64,000 bases of DNA from a halophilic archaeon (lineage in GTDB: Archaea; Halobacteriota; Halobacteria; Halobacteriales; Haladaptataceae). Below the pieces are notes generated by a model. It worked only from the letters and a program-made list of their open reading frames with translations, was not told where the DNA came from and did no database searches. Shown piece after piece: positions 43,349 through 53,995 of the stretch. Positions within the stretch are counted from its first letter, which is position 1, and the number at the start of each line of letters is the position of its first letter. The stretch lies in contig QNGA01000006.1 of the NCBI GenBank assembly GCA_003298465.1, positions 1 to 64,000 on the forward strand, read 5' to 3'. Both the position numbers and the translations under genes were made by a program.

Positions 43349-43501
43349 ATGACTGACACGTACGCCTTGTCCTGTGGAGTCTGTAATTGGTCTGCAAGTG
43401 CAACCAACGGTCAATCGCAGCAAGACGTAAATGCTGCTGCAATGGACCACCTCACAGAAACTGGCCATACACCACTCTACTCACAGACGAGTCATCGCTA
43501 A
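43349..43501 (+). CDS. Small zinc-finger-like protein
   Basis: A 50-residue protein starting MTDTYALSCGVCNWSASATN. One CxxC and a later HLTETGH give a C2H2-like metal site. Such proteins are frequent in haloarchaea. The ATG at 43349 is preferred over an upstream start. No operon partner. Confidence 0.6.
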   Translation: MTDTYALSCGVCNWSASATNGQSQQDVNAAAMDHLTETGHTPLYSQTSHR

Positions 43502-43720
43502 TGACTAGCTCTTGCCCATCACAGTAGAGTCTTGCCAAAAACTAGCTAAAACATGCCATCTTATTTACACAGTAACTTCTATGTAAAATATCGCTGGTTT
43601 AGAAAATAGCTCAACAAGCAAATTTGAGCGCGTCTTGTCCCAGTTTGTGGTAACATTTCACCCGGAGCTGAAATGCTCTGAGATACGGCATCAGTTTGTC
43701 CTTTGAGACACCCTGATAGG

Positions 43721-44158
43721 GAGAGCACCCTCTACAAAATTGAGCAGGCCGAATAACCAGATGGATTTCCCACAATCGTCGTTGACCATGCTCTCCTCAT
43801 TAAGGATGCGACTGAAACTGACAACCGATGGTAGTTCCGTCTGCACGGCCCCAACCAGGAGAACCTTGCGGCGTTCTAGCAATCGTTACCTAAGAAGTGT
43901 ATCTCGCTGTACATTCGCCGGATTCGGAACTCAACTATTCCCGAGCGCAACCAGTACGACTGGACTGAGAAACACCATGCAGCGCTAGAACTGGCGATCA
44001 CTGAGAACTGTTTCGAGACGCTGCGCTTCACGTCCTTGGAGGAGCTCACCAAGTAGCTGAATATCAACTACCTGTCGGTCTCACAGCGTCTCTGGAACAG
44101 CCTCGACAACCTGCTTAATACAACGCTGATGAATGAGGCGAACGTCAAAGCACAGTGA
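43721..44158 (+). pseudogene. HTH-10 regulator with several in-frame stops
   Basis: In one frame the sequence reads TLYKIEQAE-stop-PDGFPTIVVDHALLIKDATE, then W-stop-FRLHGPNQENLAAF-stop and CISLYIRRIRNSTIPERNQY through LEELTK-stop-LNINYLSVSQRLWNSLD to the end. It aligns along its length with the intact regulator at 45838 without frameshifts but with four stops. A dead paralogue. Confidence 0.85.
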
Positions 44159-44159
44159 A

Positions 44160-44600
44160 GTACCTCGGGGATACGCCCCGAGGCTTCACCGTTTTGTCCG
44201 AGCGCCCAGAAATGGGCGGTCGGATGCAGGCGAATGTACTTCCCCTCGACCTCTCTCTTGCGAGGTCGGTTGGAAGTAATACCCGAACACCTCGCTGGTG
44301 TCCGTGAGGGTCGGTCGCTCCACCACGACCTGACAACTCCCGTCTCACCTGCCACAGCAGGGTGTTGGGAGGTGTCGCATTTCCAAACCTCCGAACGACC
44401 GCTTCGGAGTACAGTCGTTAACCCGCGTCACGGTCGTTGAACTACGATACGAAACGTGGTATGGGAAACCGTTTGACGGCCTTCACCCTCGGGGGTACGT
44501 GGTTCGAGACGCCGTCCGGCGTCTCGTCATCACGAGAGAGCCTCGCTCTCTCGAACGACCCCGAGGCACTCGCCCTACTCAGCCTGTAGATTCCAGAGGT
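44160..44600 (+). pseudogene. Probable tnpB 3'-end relic containing the inverted repeat
   Basis: The region ends with a structured block (44480-44592) of three nested hairpins, among them GAGACGCCGTCCGGCGTCTC and GAGAGC-CTC-GCTCTC, closed by CCTCGGGG and CCCCGAGG. Its reverse complement recurs at 47511-47637. The upstream 300 bp contain a frame with SVAPPRPDNSRLTC that resembles read-through tails of some haloarchaeal tnpB genes. No RuvC motif is left. It may be an omega-RNA-like end or a MITE. Confidence 0.45.
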
Positions 44601-44699
44601 TTTTGCCAGCAATGCGTTTTCTGTCGTTACTCCCCCGGACTTAAGGATACTGCATATCCAGCCCCGTCGACCTTCTGAATACCTGTATCAGTCTCTTCT

Positions 44700-44960
44700 A
44701 TGCCCCACGAGAAAGCACGACCGGACAGCGAGATGGCGGTGACCGCTCCCCAAACCGTCTTGTTGGCGTTGGACGCCACAGCCGGCGATGATGGTGTCTA
44801 TCACGTCATGAACGACGCTGGGACAGGCAGCGTCTGTGGCCAACTCCAAAAAGACGACCTGTTCGCCGGGAATCCAGACGAAATCGTCTCCCGGTCAGAG
44901 GCAGAAACCCGTGGCCTGCAGCCCTGTCACCACTGCATGACCTATACCGGCGAGCGATGA
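44700..44960 (+). CDS. Conserved small haloarchaeal protein with CxxC
   Basis: An 86-residue protein starting MPHEKARPDSEM. The pattern VYHVMNDAGTGSVCGQLQK and the C-terminal LQPCHHCMTYTG give three cysteines that may bind zinc. I recognise it as a haloarchaeal orphan family. MAVTAPQTV (residue 12) is an alternative start. It precedes another small zinc-ribbon gene by about 60 bp. Confidence 0.6.
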   Translation: MPHEKARPDSEMAVTAPQTVLLALDATAGDDGVYHVMNDAGTGSVCGQLQKDDLFAGNPDEIVSRSEAETRGLQPCHHCMTYTGER

Positions 44961-45018
44961 CATGAACGTCGAACTGCTGCAAGCCGCAACCAACAGCCGA
45001 CCACCTTTCACCCCACCT

Positions 45019-45192
45019 ATGTCAAACCATCCAGCGCCAGATCACTCGAAAAATCAATGTCAAAACTGCGGTGCATTCGTAACCCAGGATTTCGCTCGTG
45101 TGTTCGGAACGAACGAAAACAAAGTCTATGGCTGTCCTGACTGCGAGACAGCCACTGCAGTGAAACGCGGGAAGGCTTGTCCCAACAAGTGA
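45019..45192 (+). CDS. DUF7563-like small zinc-ribbon protein
   Basis: A 57-residue protein starting MSNHPAPDHSKNQCQNCGAF. CQNC and CPDC flank VTQDFARVFGTNENKVYG, a family pattern (CGAxVTxxFARVFG) I know from a haloarchaeal zinc-ribbon group, probably DUF7563. Relatives here are a gene at 55040-55195 (minus) and a relic at 61910-62040. Function unknown. Confidence 0.7.
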   Translation: MSNHPAPDHSKNQCQNCGAFVTQDFARVFGTNENKVYGCPDCETATAVKRGKACPNK

Positions 45193-45837
45193 GTAGCCCT
45201 GGCCGATAATTCTTAGTAGAAATTTCTACCACCCGTCCAGTTTCTTGAGAGGTTTGTTCACGCTCTCGATTTCACAGTGCTTTCTTCGACAGTAATCGGA
45301 AGTGACTGCCCCCAGATTCCTATCTCGATTTATGCGGAGTTCGTAATGCGTATCGAGCCTGGCGGACTTCCTTGGTTCTCGGTTCTGGCGGACAAGCAGA
45401 CTCGTTGGTCTCTTCCATTATCGTCACCCGCACTGATTCTACAGGCGGAGCAGGCCGAGTGCCTCGGGGTGTGACCCCGAGGCGGCTCACCTAGACTGTG
45501 CAACCTTCCTCCATCACCTATATCACCCTTGATGCCCTTATTCCGTGTACGGAGCCACGAGTTCGCACCGAGTGCCCGAGCTATACCCCGATTAGCCGGA
45601 ACCGAGAGATGCCAGGTCACTGCGAAGTCGCAGGCGATTCAATTGGGGTTGGAGCAGCTCATGTTGGGGGGCTACTCCATACAGGACCACGGTTCCGCAA
45701 TACGAGTCCTGCACTATGTCTTCGAGCCACGTGTCTCAGACCCCCAGCAATAGCGCTCGCCAGTCGACGCACAGCCAGCAACCGTCAATCATCCTTCGTC
45801 CTGCCCACCGAGCACCCAGTCCGAAACGGAGTGGCCG
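45193..45837. other. Intergenic with a partial copy of the 44.5/47.5-kb repeat
   Basis: At 45439-45492 the block CTACAGGCGGAGCAGGCCGA then CCTCGGGG and CCCCGAGG repeats the outer part of the element at 47511 without the inner hairpins. The remaining sequence has no supported gene; short frames near 45530-45760 do not resemble a family. Confidence 0.5.
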
Positions 45838-46497
45838 ATGAGCATCGTCGTCACGGAGGTGTCCCTTCCAACCGACGCGTTCACGGTCGGGACCATCCTC
45901 CAAGACCACGACTATCGCATCGACCTGACTCAGTTTGTCCCCATCGGCGAATCGTGCATTCCGTACTTCTGGGCCGACACTGAGGATACGGCAGGCTTCG
46001 AGCAGACTGTCGAGGCCGACGACCGGGTCGAGCGTCTCATCGCACTCGACTCCAGTGGCACTCGCACTCTCTACAAGATCGACTGGGACGACGAACCTGA
46101 CGGCTTTCTGACCACGGTTGCCGACCACGACCTCCTCATTGAGGATGCGACCGGAACGGAAGATCGCTGGTGGTTTCGCCTACGCGGTCCCGACCATGAA
46201 AATCTCGCAGCATTCCAGCAGTCACTGCTCGACGAGGGTATCTCGCTATACATCCACCGCGTCTGGAACCCGACCGTCTCCGAGCCCAACCAGTACGGCT
46301 TGACGGAGAAACAGCGTTCGGCACTGGAAGTGGCGTTCAGAGAGGGCTACTTCGAGACACCGCGTAAGACGTCCCTGGAAGAAATCGGCGACCAGCTAAA
46401 CATTAGCCACCAGTCGGTCTCACAGCGGCTCCGCACTGGCCTCGATAACCTCCTTGATACCACACTGATGAACGAGACAAACCTCGAAGCGAAGTAG
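45838..46497 (+). CDS. HTH-10 (Bat-type) transcriptional regulator
   Basis: A 219-residue regulator starting MSIVVTEVSLPTDAFTVGTI. The N-terminal 150 residues are the beta-rich sensor common to this group (LYKIDWDDEPDGFL, RWWFRLRGPDHENLAAFQQ). The C-terminal HTH-10 domain runs from LTEKQRSALEVAFREGYFET through TSLEEIGDQLNISHQSVSQR. Two dead relatives (42050, 43721) and another intact one at 46777 flank it. Target unknown. Confidence 0.88.
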   Translation: MSIVVTEVSLPTDAFTVGTILQDHDYRIDLTQFVPIGESCIPYFWADTEDTAGFEQTVEADDRVERLIALDSSGTRTLYKIDWDDEPDGFLTTVADHDLLIEDATGTEDRWWFRLRGPDHENLAAFQQSLLDEGISLYIHRVWNPTVSEPNQYGLTEKQRSALEVAFREGYFETPRKTSLEEIGDQLNISHQSVSQRLRTGLDNLLDTTLMNETNLEAK

Positions 46498-46776
46498 ACA
46501 CTCTTAGTTCACCGGGGAATCCTCACCTGGGACTAAGACGAAAATCTCGTGCACAAAGGTCGCAGTTCGACACCGTTACTCCACTTTCGGAGCTTCCAGA
46601 CAACCATGGAGGTAACCTTCCTGACGACTATCTGTAGCACAATACTACCGTCCGACGTCGGTCACGAGTCGCAACGGTACGCCACCGAATCAACACTCAC
46701 CGCGCAGCTATAATTAGGCCTCATCACGGTTTCGTCTCCCAAAACTACCATTGATATGTGGGGTGTGTTCATCTCT

Positions 46777-47451
46777 ATGAGTACGATTGTGGAATTCAGT
46801 ATTCTGGCCAAGGAGTTCGCCCTCTCGGAGACGTTAGATCGGCTGCCCGAGATGGTGTTCACAATCGATCGGGTCGCCGCTCGTGATACAGATCACGTCA
46901 TGCCGTTTGTTTGGGCATCGGGGGGTGATTTCGAGACGCTGACCACGGTACTCGAAAGCGATTCGAGTGTCGCGAATGTCAAGCTGCTTGCTGATCTTGA
47001 AGAGGAACGCTTCTACCAGATGGAGTGGGTCGACAAATCCCAGATCATCGGCTATATGTTGCTTGAGGAGGACGCGACCGTCCAGCGTGCAATAGCGCAC
47101 GACGAGCAGTGGACACTCCGTGTGTTGTTCCCTGAGCGTGACGGTATCTCAACAACGAGCCAGTACGAAAAAGAACATGGATTCACTCTAAACATATTGC
47201 GAATCTACGACGTCGATAGGGCTCAGCGCGTCCAGTATGAACTCACGGAGGACCAGCGAACTGCTCTCGTTACAGCGCTTGAACATGGATATTATGAGGT
47301 GCCGCGAGAAATCGATCAGTCAACGCTCGCCGACAATCTTGGTATCTCACATCAGGCAATGTCCGAGCGTCTCCGGCGAGGCACCGAGGGAATCGTCCGG
47401 GAAGTATTGTCTGATTCCTCCCTCAACGAGGACAGAGACCGAAATATCTGA
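46777..47451 (+). CDS. HTH-10 (Bat-type) transcriptional regulator
   Basis: A 224-residue regulator starting MSTIVEFSILAKEFALSETL, with the same architecture as the 45838 protein but clearly divergent. The HTH-10 domain is LTEDQRTALVTALEHGYYEV then STLADNLGISHQAMSERL. The sensor part contains LEEERFYQMEWVDKSQIIGY. Start at 46777, seven codons into the open frame, by comparison with the paralogue. Probably independent of its neighbour, with 280 bp between. Confidence 0.85.
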   Translation: MSTIVEFSILAKEFALSETLDRLPEMVFTIDRVAARDTDHVMPFVWASGGDFETLTTVLESDSSVANVKLLADLEEERFYQMEWVDKSQIIGYMLLEEDATVQRAIAHDEQWTLRVLFPERDGISTTSQYEKEHGFTLNILRIYDVDRAQRVQYELTEDQRTALVTALEHGYYEVPREIDQSTLADNLGISHQAMSERLRRGTEGIVREVLSDSSLNEDRDRNI

Positions 47452-47510
47452 CAGCGAGTCATCCATATATCACACCTCTGGAGTACTGGACTCCTGCTTT
47501 CTCTTCTACA

Positions 47511-47637
47511 GGCGGAGCAGGCCGAGTGCCTCGGGGTCGTTCGCGAGAGCTTCGCTCTCGCGTGATGACGAGACGCCGTCGACGTCTCGAACCACGTGCC
47601 CCCGAGGGTGAAGGCCGTACGCACCGCCTGTAGACAT
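47511..47637 (-). repeat. Inverted copy of the 44.48-44.60 kb structured repeat
   Basis: The reverse complement of this stretch matches 44470-44592 over about 115 bp with only a few changes. It carries CTCTCGCG and GACGAGACGCC hairpins between CTACAGGCGG ends, which are present at both borders here (47513 and 47628). The pair frames 3 kb with two HTH-10 regulators and two zinc-ribbon genes. Confidence 0.65.
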
Positions 47638-47789
47638 GATTGTTAGTACTGATTTACCCATCTTGTACTTCGGATGCGGTTTCTCACCTCTCTCTTTTAT
47701 TCGCGATTAGAGATGGTTACGACCAGATTTTCGGATGGATAGACTTCGACATAGGTAGTTTTTTATCCTTTGTTTTGATTGGTATACAC

Positions 47790-49184
47790 ATGCCAGGCGA
47801 TGACACAGCGCCTCCCGACGATGCTCTCTCTGATATCCCGGAGGACACCGCAGCAGATTCGCCAGTAGACAACGACTCCGGACAACAAACCATTCGTGAA
47901 CTCCTCGAAGAAGACTCTGGAGGCTCCGTCTTCGTAAACCGGAATCTCGTCGAACCTGACACCATCATCAACGAAGAACGCATCGTCGGCCGAGACGACC
48001 AGCTGCAGGCCGTCGTCGCCTATCTCAAACCCGCTCTCCGCGACGAACGCCCGCCCAACATGCTCCTCTACGGGCCAGCCGGAACGGGGAAATCACTCAT
48101 CATCAAAGCCGTCTGCGAGCAAATCGTCGAACTCTGCGAATCCCAGAATATCAACTTCGGCGTCGTCAGTCTCAACTGCCAGCCGATCACGACGCTCGAC
48201 CGTGCAGTCTACAAACTCGTGGAGAACATCGCGAAAGACGTCGGCGTCGACACCGGCGTGCCAGCGACCGGGGTTTCGACCGAGCAAAAGTACGACCGGC
48301 TCTACGAACTCGTCAACACGCATTACGACTCGGTCATCTTCATCCTCGACGAGATCGACCTCCTCGTCGGTCGCGAAGACGAGCCCGCGTATTCGAAGCT
48401 TCTCTATCAGCTATCGCGGGCGGGGAAAACGGACATCATTGAGGGGACTGTGTCCGTCGCTGCCCTGACGAACGATCCCAAGTTCATGGAGAACGTCGAC
48501 GGTCGGTCGGAGAGTTCGTTCAACCCCGAAGACATCCCGTTCTCCGACTATGACGCGAACCAACTCCGTGAAATTCTCGAGCATCGCCGTGACGCCTTCC
48601 GCGATGGCGCTCTCAGTGACGACGTCATCCCTCTCGTCGCAGCTTTCGCTGCCCAGAGCCACGGCGACGCTCGCAAAGGCATCGATCTCTTCCGGAAAGC
48701 TGGCGATCTCGCTGACCGACAAAACGACGACGTCGTCACGGAATTACACGTCCGAGATTCGCAGGATGAAGTCGATAAAGACCGGATGCTGACCCAGATA
48801 GAAGGGCTCTCGACGCAGAAGAAAATTTCGCTGTATGCAACGGCGGCTGTCGCTGTCCACACCGATCACGCCACCACGTCCGTCCCCAGTCCCGTTGGCT
48901 ATCAGGTCTACAAGTGGATCACTGAACTGCTGGACGCAGACCAGATGACGCGTGAAACCTACATTAAGTACGTCAAGGAACTCAACACGTACGGCATCGT
49001 GGACGCTGAGCGGAAAAGCCGCGGGCGGGGACAGGGGATGTACATGGAGTTTTCTTTCTCGGACAACCCTCGTCCGATTCTCGATCTGCTCGCGGAGGAC
49101 TCTCGTCTGTCGGCGATCGCCAGCGAAACGGACCACCTCAAAACCATTGCAAAAACGAAGATGCAGCAGTTCAAAGGGTCATAA
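47790..49184 (+). CDS. Orc1/Cdc6 replication initiator
   Basis: A 464-residue Orc1/Cdc6 protein starting MPGDDTAPPDDALSDIPEDT, with an acidic N-terminal extension. AAA+ motifs: Walker A GPAGTGKS (95-102) and Walker B DEID (187-190), with SHGDARKGIDLFRKAG as sensor 2. The C-terminal winged helix (STQKKISLYATAAVAVHTD; YVKELNTYGIVDAERKSRGR) binds origin DNA. The direct repeats begin 25 bp downstream, which is the usual haloarchaeal arrangement of initiator and its own origin. It likely replicates this replicon. Confidence 0.93.
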   Translation: MPGDDTAPPDDALSDIPEDTAADSPVDNDSGQQTIRELLEEDSGGSVFVNRNLVEPDTIINEERIVGRDDQLQAVVAYLKPALRDERPPNMLLYGPAGTGKSLIIKAVCEQIVELCESQNINFGVVSLNCQPITTLDRAVYKLVENIAKDVGVDTGVPATGVSTEQKYDRLYELVNTHYDSVIFILDEIDLLVGREDEPAYSKLLYQLSRAGKTDIIEGTVSVAALTNDPKFMENVDGRSESSFNPEDIPFSDYDANQLREILEHRRDAFRDGALSDDVIPLVAAFAAQSHGDARKGIDLFRKAGDLADRQNDDVVTELHVRDSQDEVDKDRMLTQIEGLSTQKKISLYATAAVAVHTDHATTSVPSPVGYQVYKWITELLDADQMTRETYIKYVKELNTYGIVDAERKSRGRGQGMYMEFSFSDNPRPILDLLAEDSRLSAIASETDHLKTIAKTKMQQFKGS

Positions 49185-49208
49185 TCGACTGACAACAAGC
49201 CCCTAGAA

Positions 49209-49780
49209 CCCCTTCATCGAAGTGTAACCGACGTACTCTGCCGGCGCTGCGTTAATGCTCTTACCCGAGCATCGAAGTGTATTTGCGGTCGAGCAAACTG
49301 TAGTGTCGAAACTGAATCTGCGACTATCACGCTGTTGTACAGCGATTTCTCCGACTCTCCAACCCCTTCATCGAAGTGTAACCAAGAAGAGAGTGACCCC
49401 TCCATCGAAGTGTAGATTCACCACGTACGTTCGGTGAATAATCTGTACACCGTCCAACCCCTGCATCGAAGTGTATACGCTCTCCTCACCGCTTGCAAGG
49501 GTAGTATTCGAGAGCACGGAACTCGACGACCATGAGACCCGGAGGAAATTACTCACTCTGGATATTCAGCTGCTTAGGGTAGTGTCCCACCCCGTCATCG
49601 AAGTGTAAATGGACACTGAACCCCAATGCCGGCATGCACTTTCCATCTCCATCACCCCCTTCATCGAAGTGTAACTAGCCACTCGTCCATTAGTTGTGAT
49701 ACGTTCTGTGTTTGCTTTCAACAGCCGTCGTGAGGATTCACCGGACCAAAACGCCGCTCACCCCGTCATCGAAGTGTAAC
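49209..49780 (+). repeat. Replication-origin iterons
   Basis: Eight copies of CCCCTTCATCGAAGTGTAAC or variants begin near 49209, 49266, 49363, 49397, 49458, 49590, 49656 and 49761, all in the same orientation, with irregular spacing (34-132 bp). Positions 5-6 vary (TT, TC, TG, GT) while CATCGAAGTGTA is constant. They start 25 bp after the Orc1/Cdc6 stop. They are most likely binding sites of that initiator. Confidence 0.8.
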
Positions 49781-49841
49781 GCCTCTCCATCATCTCAATC
49801 ACTGCTCCTCCCACAGACGGAACTTCGCAGTTATACGAACT

Positions 49842-51212
<1,371 letters not shown>

Positions 51213-51646
51213 GCTCAACGATCTCAGCTTGCCAGAAACAATCACGCGATCAGATGCAAGGTCCGGCTGATCTCAAGGGGACTTCCGCGATTGTGCAGGA
51301 CCAGTGGAAGTTCTCCCTGTACAGAATCGAGTACAAGTAATCTCGAATCAGCGTCTGCGGAAGCCGCATTCCGTATAGAACCGATTCTGTCTCTGCAAAC
51401 TACCTCGCGAAAGTGACCTCCTCCTCGTCGTTTACGGCGAGGCGTCCCACGAGTCGAGGCCCGCTGCGTTGGGAACTGACGTTTTGCACACCGACGGGGT
51501 GCTGGCGGGGCCACGCCGCCGTTATCCCTCTCCGGCAGTGGGGGCGTGGTTTTGCCCTGCTGACTCGGGATTATCTTGGGTGTTTTGCGTCGGTCAGCAC
51601 CCAGTCCGGTCACCGAACACGTACATCTACTGTGCGGCGATTCACG

Positions 51647-51664
51647 CCCGTCGTGAACGACGGG
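51647..51664. repeat. tnpB-type hairpin relic
   Basis: CCCGTCGTgaACGACGGG, the same stem as at 15241-15260. Adjacent sequence (51242-51640) contains no intact gene. Confidence 0.45.
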
Positions 51665-51758
51665 ATTCTCTCGCCTCAAGAAGATAGGAGACTCCTCATT
51701 AAGGAGTGGTCCGCGTCAGTAGTGCCGAAGTTGGGTGATGAGGAAGCCACTCCCCTCC

Positions 51759-52029
51759 CCCCGTCTTCGAAGTGTAACGCTTCCCTGAAGCGTTGAGGGT
51801 AACGAGAAACCGATATCTCTTCCATTATCCTTTTCTAGTCCTTGGAGCAAGTACGGTTTGCGGATGTTGTTTCATAGACACCCACTTATAGATTCCGATA
51901 TTAGAGACAGCCATGTAGGCTGCTGCTTTCCATAGTTTGTGACTTATTGCGGGTTGCTGTCTCCTCTTCACCAATCAAATCGCGATTTTGTAGTGTGGCC
52001 GCTCGTGCTGTTACACTTCGAAGACGGGG
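51759..52029. other. Inverted origin-box pair flanking an AT-rich segment
   Basis: CCCCGTCTTCGAAGTGTAAC at 51759-51778 and its exact complement at 52010-52029 face each other 230 bp apart. Both continue into a run of C or G outside (CTCCCCTCCCC; GGGGGGAGGGGG), like the G-string of haloarchaeal origin recognition boxes. The DNA between (51800-52000) is AT-rich and may be the unwinding element. The core GAAGTGTAAC is shared with the iterons, so the same Orc1 should bind. Confidence 0.75.
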
Positions 52030-52640
52030 GGAGGGGGTCGACGTACTAGTATCTCTCCGCTTCGTCCCAAAAAGAATCAGTAGTTACTGACGCCGCCGCC
52101 CCAGTACGACGTGCCGACGTCCACGGATTTGCGTTCGACAGCCTCTCATCGAGACACCGACCACGTCAATGAGGCGGTAGCGGATCACGATGCATCGCGT
52201 GATGACGGTCTCGATTTCGATCGCCGGCAACGACTACCTGGTCCAGCTGCCACCCTGCCCTACGGTTGCTGCCTAGCAATCGATATCGTCATCCAAGAAC
52301 TCTCACCGTTCATATAGCGGGATATGGTTGATAGCGTACGAACTCCTCCCTGACAACAAGTACGAAGGGGAGGGGTGATGAGCGTGGGAACGCGATTCGT
52401 GTCCGATATCCGTTTCTGGTGAGAGAAGCGCACGAAAACAGAACACGCTAGAAATCGTCGGGGAGAACAATTTCCCGCTATCATCGCTCACTTCGAGCCG
52501 CAGCGAGCCAATCATCCACCAATGCACTTGTCTGGCAAGTCGGCCGATCGAGTTAGCCTTCAGACGCTACTCAAATCTCAACCCCTCGCTCCTCGCGACT
52601 GACTCAGTATCCGAGCAAGATAATTGTCTTTCACCAGTAA
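52030..52640. other. Intergenic between origin and partition repeats
   Basis: One frame at 52111-52317 shows a weak acidic stretch (DASRDDGLDFDRRQR) but no known family, and it may be a decayed gene. Otherwise nothing is recognised. Confidence 0.35.
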
Positions 52641-52996
52641 TCTGTTACAGATATACGTTACAGGCATTCCAAAAGGGTCTCTGTAACAGGACCACCATTT
52701 TTCTCCAAACCTTCACAGATGCCTGTGACAGATACTACAGCAATCCTCTCCATGCGTCTATTACAGACTAGTGTTACAGATAGCTGTTACAGGCTGTTAC
52801 TATAGATAACTACCATGGGGTCTTGGTATAGAAATGCGGAACAGACAGACGGCTTGAATATCTGGTACAGTCTATTCGTACGTACAATTGGTACAAAGAC
52901 TCAATACAGGCAATGAGAACAGACTACTGTTACAGATGTCTGTAATAGATGTCTGACGCAGATTTATGTAATAGGAACTGGGTACAGACAACCAAG
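52641..52996 (+). repeat. CTGTTACAG repeat array before parA (putative centromere)
   Basis: More than ten copies of CTGTTACAG or close variants (CTGTAACAG, GTGTTACAG, ATTACAG, CTGTAATAG) lie between 52641 and 52985, some in tandem (GTGTTACAGATAGCTGTTACAG around 52771). The array ends just before the parA start. Such iterons ahead of a ParA gene are typical of plasmid centromeres bound by the partner protein. It may also regulate parA. Confidence 0.7.
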
Positions 52997-53995
52997 ATGA
53001 TAACCGTCGTCGTTTATTCAGAATCTGGTGGAACGTATAAAACGACACTCACTGCCAATCTGGCTGTAGCGTTAGAACGGATGGGTCTCGATGTGCTGGC
53101 TATCGACCTCGATCCGCAGGAAGGCAACCTAACGAGCCTTTTCGACCTCGGAGAACACCGCAGCGACTCCGAAGCGGACAATCTCGTCAAACACATCCTT
53201 GAAATGCCGGACGGACCCTTCGAGAACCTCATCGAGACGAGCGACGAAGGCGTCGACGTCGTGCCAAGCCACGACATGCTTGGAGATTTCACGTCGAACC
53301 TCGAGCAGAAGATTTCCTACGAAACAGGGATGAAGAACATCAACGAGGACGAGTACCCTCGTTACGAACTCCTCTACAAGCTCCTGTGGGAAAAACAGAG
53401 TCTCAACGAAGAATACGACGCCATCCTCATCGACCCGAACGCCCGGGCCGAAGATCTACTGTATAATGCTATCTACGCGATGCGGACGCTCGTTGCGCCC
53501 GTAAAACCGGCTGGCAAGGGGAGTCTGAGTCTCGACGGCCTCGAAGACCTCGTCGGGAATATGCAGACTGACCTCGATATCGGTATCGGCCTTTCATGCG
53601 TTGTTCCGTCGGGCGTCCGTCGGACGAACGCCCACCGACAGTATCTACGCCGTTTCGAAAATAGCGATGAGTTCGATACTCCGGTCGTCATCGGCGACCG
53701 TGAGAGCATGATGGACGATATGTGGGAAGCCCGCGGCTCAGCGTTCAAGGTCATCGAGGAGCGCTGGAAAACCATCGACGACGATGGCAGTGGAGGAGGC
53801 AGCAAGCCTGGTGTTCGCGATGTTCGAGACCGAGAAGTCGAGACACTCACAGAGCTCTACCAGCTTGCAGCGTTTGTCGCGACCGTTACCTTCGACGTCG
53901 ACATAGATCCGGTGCTCGAACTCGATATTGACGACCGGGATACCAGAACCTTCGATCTCCGTGATCACGAGGAAATGGAGGTGACCGAAGCGTGA
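52997..53995 (+). CDS. parA: ParA-family partition ATPase
   Basis: A 332-residue ParA/MinD-type P-loop ATPase starting MITVVVYSESGGTYKTTLTA. The deviant Walker A ESGGTYKTT (9-17) has Tyr where most have Val or Gly; the Walker A' is AIDLDPQEGNLTSLF and Walker B is ILIDPNARAEDLL. The ATG at 52997 places the P loop at the N terminus; an upstream start would add 16 residues from the repeat array. Its stop overlaps the next gene (GTGA). It segregates the replicon with its partner. Confidence 0.9.
   Translation: MITVVVYSESGGTYKTTLTANLAVALERMGLDVLAIDLDPQEGNLTSLFDLGEHRSDSEADNLVKHILEMPDGPFENLIETSDEGVDVVPSHDMLGDFTSNLEQKISYETGMKNINEDEYPRYELLYKLLWEKQSLNEEYDAILIDPNARAEDLLYNAIYAMRTLVAPVKPAGKGSLSLDGLEDLVGNMQTDLDIGIGLSCVVPSGVRRTNAHRQYLRRFENSDEFDTPVVIGDRESMMDDMWEARGSAFKVIEERWKTIDDDGSGGGSKPGVRDVRDREVETLTELYQLAAFVATVTFDVDIDPVLELDIDDRDTRTFDLRDHEEMEVTEA

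Noticed and set aside
49209..49780. Possible CRISPR array
   Set aside because: The 20-bp repeats are spaced 34-132 bp, far from regular, and no cas genes are present; iterons beside Orc1/Cdc6 explain them better.
52111..52317. 68-codon frame as a gene
   Set aside because: Partly acidic but without any recognisable family; kept only as part of the intergenic entry.
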